This document shows positions 57,267 through 64,000 of a stretch of 64,000 nt of DNA, piece after piece. Both the position numbers and the translations under genes were made by a program. The notes below the pieces were generated by a model. That model saw only the letters and a program-made list of their open reading frames with translations. It did no database searches and was not told the DNA's origin. Each line of letters starts with the position of its first letter. Within the stretch, counting starts at the first letter, position 1. The stretch is taken from NCBI GenBank assembly GCA_003049465.1, contig PYSS01000002.1, positions 1-64,000 of the forward strand, given 5' to 3'. The DNA comes from Magnaporthiopsis rhizophila. Lineage: Eukaryota > Ascomycota > Sordariomycetes > Magnaporthales > Magnaporthaceae.

Positions 57267-60200
57267 ATGTTCTCCAAACTAAAGCGCGAGGTTTGTCCCC
57301 TGTCTGTCTTGCGTTAGATTTTGTTGTCTTATCATCCGTCCTATTCGTCCCGCCCACCACTTCTTGCTAGTCTAGCCCGTCTCACTCCTATCGATCCCCA
57401 TCCCCTGCCACCACCACCACCACCACCACTACCACTACCACAAACACGTCCACCGCCACAGCCACTGCGGTTGCTTGTGCTCTCCTGCCTTCTCCCCCTG
57501 GACAGCCGCCTCCCGCACGCACGCATCCTAAATCGATCCATCGCCTGCTTGCAACTTCTTCCCACATCTCTCTACAACGTCAGACAAGCCGAAAAAAAAA
57601 AAACAACCTTTCTCGCTTCTTCGCGTCAGCCCAAGCTGCTTGCCTCTCTGCCATCGCGGTGCCCTCTCCCCACGATTGGACGTCTGGCTTGGCTGCTACC
57701 TTTGTGTATTTCCTTCCTCCTGTCAGTGGGGCTGGGAGCGGCCCGCCGCCTGTCGGATTGGAGCGCGCTCCAGTCCTTTCCCCTTCACTGGCCCCATTTT
57801 GCGTCCACGGTTGTCGCCAGCTGCGCCGAGGGTTATCTCACCCCGCAACCTGCCAACGACCACCGGTGCTACTGCTCCTGCCAACACCCGTCCCCCAATT
57901 GCCCTACTTCGTCTCCAACGCAGCCTCGTCCCGAGCTCGCCCATGCGCGTCTAAGCCGTTCGGCCAGAGCATAGCTAGCTCCTGTGCGCCTGCTGTTGCC
58001 TGCAAAAAAAAAAAAAAAAAAAAACCAGCCCCGCTCCCGTACCGCCCTTGCCCTCTGGGTACGATCAGGTCTCTCCCGCCCGGCGAGCGACAGAGCTCTC
58101 CGGCAGCTCATCAAGATGAGGCGCCTCAGCCAGAAAGTTGTTAGTGGCAGCTTGTTATCACTCTAGCCTCGAGTTGTGCTCAGCCGTCTCACTTCGCATT
58201 CTTGCAATGGTTCATTACCATCACGTTCAGGGTTCAATGCTAACGCTTTCCATCCTTTCATGCACAGCTCTCGCGAGGCAAGGACCCGAACAAGTCTTCG
58301 AAGAAGAATAAGGACTCCTCCAAGGACGGCGCGGCCTCGCCACAACCCGGCGGCTCCTCCCGGGATGCCTCGAACCAGTCCCCCGTCCTCACACCGTCCT
58401 CGTCAACCTCGACTCTCAACGACCCGCGAAACAAACCGCTGCCACCCAACAATGGCAGCCCACACGGTGCCGATGGCGGCCAGATGATGCAGAATCAGGG
58501 AGCAGACCGATTCGCGCTCATGGGCGGCTCGTCACCTGCTTCTAATGGAGGGAGCACACCCGTTAGGCACGGGCAGCTGCCGCCTACTGTTATTATCAGC
58601 CCTAGTAGCGCACCGGTACGGACACATCCTGCGTCTTGCGGCTTTGGTCGTCGCTCCAGGCGAGCCAAGTTGTATCTCGACCGTTAAATAGAAAGGGAAG
58701 AGCCCTCCTGCTAACGTCAAATCGCCTTCCTTGAGCAGCACGTCCCGCCACCCGGAGCCGCAGAGACTATGCCTCACGATCTGGCTCCGCCCAAGGCTGG
58801 CCAAAAGTCGCTCATGTTCGACCGCCTCCAGCAGACGCCGAAGGATGTGCCAGAAGGTCTCAGGACCCCCAGACGCCAGCACTCGTCGCGGTTTGACATC
58901 TCGGAAGACAAGGATCGCAAGATGCACAAACTACCGGGCTTCCACGAGGTCGACAAGCCGCACGAGAAGGAGAAGCTCTTTATGGAAAAGATCGAGCAGT
59001 GCAATGTCATCTTTGACTTTAATGACGCCAGCAGTGACATCAAATTCAAGGAGATCAAGCGCCTGGCACTCCATGAGCTTCTCGACTACGTCGCAAATCA
59101 CCGCCAGGTCATCACGGAGCGCATGTACCCGGAGGTGGTCAAGATGTTCGCCAAGAACCTGTTCCGCCAGATCCCTCCGCCCATCAATCCGCAAGGCGAG
59201 GCCTTCGACCCCGAAGAAGACGAGCCCGTGCTGGAGCCGGCGTGGCCGCACATCCAAGTCGTGTACGAGTTCTTCCTCCGCTTCATCGAGAGCCAGGACT
59301 TCAACACCAACATCGCCAAGGCCTACATCGACCACGGCTTCGTCCTGCAGCTGCTCGAGCTGTTCGACTCGGAGGACCCACGCGAGCGCGACTTCCTCAA
59401 GACCACGCTGCATCGGATATACGGCAAGTTCCTCAACTTGAGGTCTTTTATCCGAAGGTCAATCAACAACGTCTTTTTCCAGTTCACATACGAGACGGAG
59501 AGGTTCAACGGCATCGCGGAGCTGCTCGAGATCTTGGGGTCCATTATCAACGGATTCGCGCTCCCTCTGAAGGAGGAGCACAAGCTCTTCCTCACCAGGG
59601 TCCTGCTGCCGCTGCACAAGGTCAAGAGTCTGAGCATGTACCATCCCCAGCTGGCTTACTGTATCGTCCAGTTCCTCGAGAAAGACGCCTCCCTTACTGA
59701 GGAGGTCGTCTTGGGTCTGCTGCGATACTGGCCCAAAGTCAACAGCACCAAGGAGGTCATGTTTCTCAACGAGGTCGAGGACATTTTCGAGGTTATGGAC
59801 CCTGCCGAATTTGCCAAGGTCCAGGAACCTCTGTTCCACCAGCTGGCCAAGTCCGTCGCCAGCCCACACTTCCAGGTCGCAGAGAGAGCACTGTACTTTT
59901 GGAACAACGAGTACTTTTGCAATCTCGTCAGCGACAACGTCGAGATCATCCTTCCAATCATGTTCGCGCCGCTGTACGAGAACTCCAAAGGCCATTGGAA
60001 CCGGTATGTACATGCGTCTCTGGATCCCTGTTGAATTATCCTTGGTCGCTGACATTGGACGATGATAATAGAACGATCCATGGCATGGTTTATAATGCCA
60101 TGAAGCTCTTTATGGAGATCAACCCGCAGCTCTTTGATGATTGCTCGCACGAATACACTGAGCAGCAGAACAGCGCGGGTGCTAGGGAAGCCCTGCGGGA

Positions 60201-60441
60201 GCGCAAGTGGGCGGCAATCACGGAGCAGGCCAACATGCGCAAGGCAAACGGGATCGGCGACAAGTCGGGCACGCCCGGCAGATCTCACACGAACTCAATG
60301 CCGCGGCTGGACGAGGTCGACCCGGCCGAAGACAACCAGAAGCGCCTGGACTCGCTTAAGTTGCAGGACGGCGAACGAAGGGATCGTCGGCCAGGTGTGC
60401 ACGACAGGCAAAACTCGGTGGGCTCGGCCCGAAGCCGGTGA
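57267..60441 (+). CDS. rts1: PP2A regulatory subunit B56 (B')
   Basis: Four exons (57267-57290, 58268-58615, 58739-60003, 60072-60441) give 668 residues. B56 subunits (yeast Rts1, fission yeast Par1) direct protein phosphatase 2A to chromosomes, septum and stress targets. The B56 core of HEAT-like repeats begins after residue 130: LPGFHEVDKP, IFDFNDASSDIKFKEIKRLAL, MFAKNLFRQIPPP, EDEPVLEPAWPHIQVVYEFFLRF, FVLQLLELFDSEDPRERDFLKT, LHRIYGKFLNLR, YCIVQFLEKD, PLFHQLAKSVASPHFQVAERAL, YFWNNEYF. The intron at 60004-60071 sits before TIHGMVYNAMKLFME, which completes the core. The first exon codes only eight residues (MFSKLKRE) and the first intron is long (977 nt, donor GTTTGT), so that exon is the least certain; the rest is firm. 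The N-terminus is a basic, Ser-rich region, and the C-terminus is charged and disordered. Confidence 0.93.
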
Positions 60442-61886
60442 GAGTGGTGGAGAAAGGTCGCCGCCGTGTCACCTAGGCAAAGGGCGCGCGTCTGGGCCCG
60501 CATGATGTGTGTTTTGTTTCTTGGGTTCGCTACTTTTTTCCTGTCCACCCCGTCGCCGGGTTCAGTCAGTCTCTGTCGGCTGTATGCGCCACACCCATGT
60601 CTCACTTATTTGTTTATTCTTTACTACTCTTAACCAACGGCGCATCTCGATAGACGGCTTCGTTTCCTGATTCACAATGAGCCCCAGCTCTCGGGATTTT
60701 GTTGGCCCCCATTTTTTCTTCCTCTTCTTCTTCCAAGCAAGGGGGCGGGCGGGCAAAGAAAAACTCTCGTTTTGGCTTCCTGTTTGTTTTCTTGTGGGAT
60801 TTATTTGGGTTGACGGATACCCCCAACGTCGACCTTGGCGGCGGCGGCAGCAGCAGCAGCAGCACCTCTTTTTGTTTGGCGGACAAAGTCAAGGTATACT
60901 TGATGAGATTGCGTGGGGTCCTAGGGGATGGCGACGCCCCTTGTTCTCTCCTCTTCCTCTTTTCTCTTCCCCTTCCTCTTTATTTTTGGCTGGGGGGGTT
61001 GTTGAGGCCGTTCGAGTCCTACCTTTTCCTCCACGGGACTTTTTAGTACTGAACGATTTTCTTGTTTGAAAGAGTCGGGGTGTTGAAGGGGAGTAGGCGT
61101 GTGGTCTTTCAAGAAAAAGAAAAAAAAGAAAAAAAAAAAAAAGAGAAGAACCCCCGCCAGAAATACCGAAGCGCGCACACGCAAAATCACAAAAAGACAC
61201 GCCCAGACTCGGGGGACAGTCAGTTGGCGTCCTCTTGTCTCTCTCTGTCTCTTTCCTATCCGTACACTCTCAGCCTCAGCCCCAGCCTCAGCCTTATTGA
61301 CCAACGTGGAGGAAGGCAATTACTTTTTCTGGGCCGCGACCCCCTCGGCTTTTTGAATGAGACCAGACTGTCTGCCTTCTACTCGTCCACGCGAATCGAG
61401 GTCGCTTTGGGAATGTTTCGTTTGGTCTGGGATGGGGAAATTGAGAAGAATGAAAAGCTCTTTTTTTTGATGTTCGTGAATACCAAGTTTTTTTTTTTTC
61501 CCCTTTTTTTCCTTTAAGCCGTCGGTGCATGTTCGACAACGGGGAGGGTTCTCTTGCCGTAGGTGTCAATTTGGAGAGGGTGCGCGGGGCCCTGCGCTGT
61601 TCAACGCTGGAACCGGTGACACCCGGCCAAGAGGCATGTTCTTGATACCTAGGCACGTAGCTAGACCTGGATTCCAAGCCCAGCACCGGCCTTATGTGTT
61701 ATGAGACGGCGACGTTACATAAATTGGTGTATTCGCAGCGCTCGACAAATATATCTACAAGTGTGCAGAATCCAGCGCATCCAGAAAATGCAGACGCCGC
61801 CGAGAAGCGCAGATAATTTGGACATGGGCATCCTAAAATCGAACATCGAAAGCCCCGTATAGACACGACATATCACCCACACACCA
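60442..61886. other. convergent 3' region
   Basis: 1.44 kb between B56 (+) and the CID gene (-), which converge. It has CTTC-rich and A-rich tracts (about 61110-61143) and T-runs (about 61459-61510). No gene is visible. Confidence 0.55.
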
Positions 61887-64000
61887 CTACCATCCTCGCC
61901 CGCGACCGCTATTGTATCCTCCCCCACGTCTGGACGACGACTGGCCCCTGTAGCCGCCCGCTCCCCCGCCACGGCTATACTGGTGGTGATAGCCGCGCTG
62001 CTGCTGCTGCTGCTGTTGGTGCTGCTGCTGTTGGCGATGGTGAGGAGCCGGAGGGGAGCCCGCGGGGGACGGAGGCGGCGGCTTCTGCGGCTGAGCACCC
62101 CAGGCGCCGACCCATCGGCTCTGGGCGTCCGGCCGCGGTGGCAACCACGCCTGACCCTGCGCAGGAGAGCCCATTGGCGGGTGAGGGAGACCATGAGAAG
62201 GCGACGGAGCAGGTACAGTCGCAGGCCACTGGCCGGGCTGGAACGGCGGCTGCGGGGGGTAGGTTCCGAAGGCTTGGCCGGGGAAGTGAGGCGGCATCGG
62301 GATGGGCGGCATCATGTGCGGCGGCGGCGGAAGGAAAGGCACCGGCGGGAACTGCGCGTTTGGCGTCATGCCCATGAAGGGTGGCGCGGCAGGGCCCACG
62401 GGGGCTGCGGGCGGAGGTGAATATCCCGGCGAGCGCGAACCCCGGCGGTGGTCTCGATTCCCGGACCGCGACCTGGACGGTGCGTAGCCGGTGCGAGATC
62501 TGGACCGTCGCCGGTGGCGGTCTGGGGAGTAACTCTGGGTGCGGCTGCGTCCAATTCCGCCACGGCCTCTAGACCGGCTTCTACTGTGCGACGGGGACAC
62601 GCGGCGGCGCTTGAAGACTGGACGTGACGAGCTGCGGCCCCGTTTGCCGTCACTGCTTCTGTCTCTCTCCGTACTCCTCTCTCTGCCCGGAGCATGGTTG
62701 CCGACGCGGTCTCGGTAGTTCCCCCTGCTCCGACTGCGGGTTCCATGAAAACCGACCCTTGAATCTCGAGACATGCTCCGACTGCGGGCTCCATGAAAAC
62801 CGACCCTTGAATCTCGCGACATGCTCCGACTGCGGGTTCCATGATAACCGACCCTGAAATCTCGCGACCCACCACCAGCGCGGCCCTGCTTTCGGCGGAC
62901 CTTCATATCGCGACAAAATCCACGGGACCAACCGTAATAGGTGGTGCCGCCGACAATCTTACCCGTGCTTCTATCCAGCTCGACACGCTCACCCATCTGG
63001 TTGACAGTCACCGAAGGGTTTTCCTCGTCAACGAAGCCGATGACGCCGACGTCAGGCGCGTATAAACGGTTGACGTCGGCGAGGAGGGACTTGACGGCAT
63101 CGACAAGCACCGCGTCGGCAACGCCCGGGGTTAGCGGCAGTGGCTTGATCCGGGCCGGATCCATGGCCCGCGTCGAGTTGGGCTTCAGGACGGGCAGCCA
63201 GTTGGCGGCCGGCAGGTCATACCAGGCCGTTGACGGGTCGCCGTGGGTCGAGGGCAGCAAGAAGGGCGGCTCCTTGTCGGGGGCCGGAGTGCCTCCTGCT
63301 TTTCCTTTTCCGTTCTTCTGGCCGGCAGCATCGGCACGACGCGAGGTGGCAGCAGCTGCGATGGCTTCGCGAAGCTTGGCGGGAAGCGCCGGCGAGGGCA
63401 GGTGGCCCATCTTCTCCCACACGGATACTAGATCACGAAGCTTCTTGACGTGCTTGGGCGAGTTGACAAAGGAGGCGGCGCTTCCAAATAGGGCCGGGAG
63501 GGTCGGCTCCAGGCCAGCGGCGAAGGTGTCATCCTTGTCACGGACGCGGGTATGGTGCAGGACATCGCCGATGATGTAGAGCAAGTGCAGCCTGCTTCGC
63601 TTGGCCGAGGGCTTCTTAGGCGCAGGGACAGAGGCGGTGCTGGCGGACGCAGGCGCTGGCTTGCTGTGGTGATGGTGGTGCTCACAATCGACAAAAGAGG
63701 CGGCCCAGGGAACCAGGAACTTGCACAGTGCAGCCACCCTTGCCGGCGACTTGGCAATGTGCTGCAGCATCCATTTCTTGCATTTCTGTTTTCGCATCCA
63801 ATGAGCGGTGGCGGCGTTCTCGAGTTAAAGTTTAGCTACTGCCCTATTCCAGGAGATCATTCTCCCGACTCGAAAGCTCGACGCTTTTCTGCGCGCTATG
63901 GAGGAGTAAAGCGGCAGACAAGGTGGGAGAGGGAATTGTCTTCTCATGGGCTAGTGACGGTGTGTTTCCAAACCTGAACGTTGTCTGGCGAGCACTGATC
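61887..64000 (-). CDS. CID-domain RNA-processing protein, 5' end outside window
   Basis: Two visible exons: a 27-nt edge piece (64000-63974) and 63785-61887, joined by an intron (63786-63973, donor GTTTGG). They read CSPDNVQ then KCKKWMLQHIAKSP in phase, the middle of an RPR/CID domain, followed by HLLYIIGDVLHHT. CID proteins (Rtt103, Nrd1, SCAF/CHERP types) bind the RNA polymerase II tail and couple transcription with RNA processing. Next come SR-type repeats (with a 16-residue tandem unit, about residues 310-360), an RS-rich stretch, a long Pro-rich region and an RGG/Gln-rich tail ending GRGRGW, all suited to RNA binding or condensation in the nucleus. The start is beyond 64000. The ATG at 63797 was rejected because it lies in the intron. 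Confidence 0.88.
62726..62869. repeat. 48-bp tandem repeat, about three units
   Basis: Units at 62726-62773, 62774-62821 and a diverged third (to about 62869). Each encodes 16 residues of an SRDSRVGFHGxRSRSM-like pattern in the CID protein. Confidence 0.85.

Noticed and set aside
63795..63797. ATG as start of the CID protein
   Set aside because: It would cut the CID domain. The acceptor CAG at 63786-63788 followed by KCKKWML joins in phase with CSPDNVQ at the window edge.
1..64000. tRNA, 5S rRNA and other structural RNA genes
   Set aside because: I scanned for B-box-like GGTTCGAATCC and 5S-like sequences by eye and found no convincing match; a tRNAscan/Infernal run would be decisive.

Overview
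This window is nuclear DNA of a filamentous ascomycete (Pezizomycotina, most likely Sordariomycetes). The genes are GC-rich, with short introns (about 58-190 nt, GTRNGT donors, CTRAC-like branch sites), and the gene set is typical of these fungi: Mid1, Yop1, an RFX factor, Cse1, Tsc2, a TFIIIC subunit, a PP2A B56 subunit, HET and P450 genes. The species cannot be fixed from the sequence. I rebuilt the exon structures by eye from splice signals and protein continuity. There are no operons, CRISPR arrays or viral genes, and I found no tRNA or rRNA gene.

Left core (about 0.8-18.1 kb): a small mitochondrial-type membrane protein, the calcium-channel partner Mid1, the ER-shaping protein Yop1, an RFX winged-helix transcription factor, a monoacylglycerol lipase-like hydrolase, an esterase-fold protein that has lost its catalytic residues, and a PH-like protein whose N-terminal exons I traced to 18.15 kb.

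Middle (18.1-42.3 kb): first about 8 kb with no convincing gene, full of homopolymers and microsatellites and holding an N gap. Then comes an accessory island in which nearly every gene is damaged: a HET-domain gene missing the first half of its domain, a DUF7924-type fragment, a frameshifted small protein of unknown function, a frameshifted kinase-like gene, an intact but repeat-expanded cytochrome P450, an FHA-kinase pseudogene with two frameshifts and a stop, and an unrecognised disordered protein with a frameshift in a C8 run. The island ends in a poly-A stretch with a repeated 242-bp segment joined by single Ns, probably misassembled.

Right core (42.3-64 kb): the exportin Cse1, the TOR-pathway GAP Tsc2, a TFIIIC tau95-type subunit, PP2A B56 and a CID/SR-like RNA-processing protein running off the right edge. 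These are long and intact, in contrast to the island. The core genes show no single shared pathway. The clearest biological story is a decaying allorecognition/kinase-type accessory island set between conserved housekeeping blocks.
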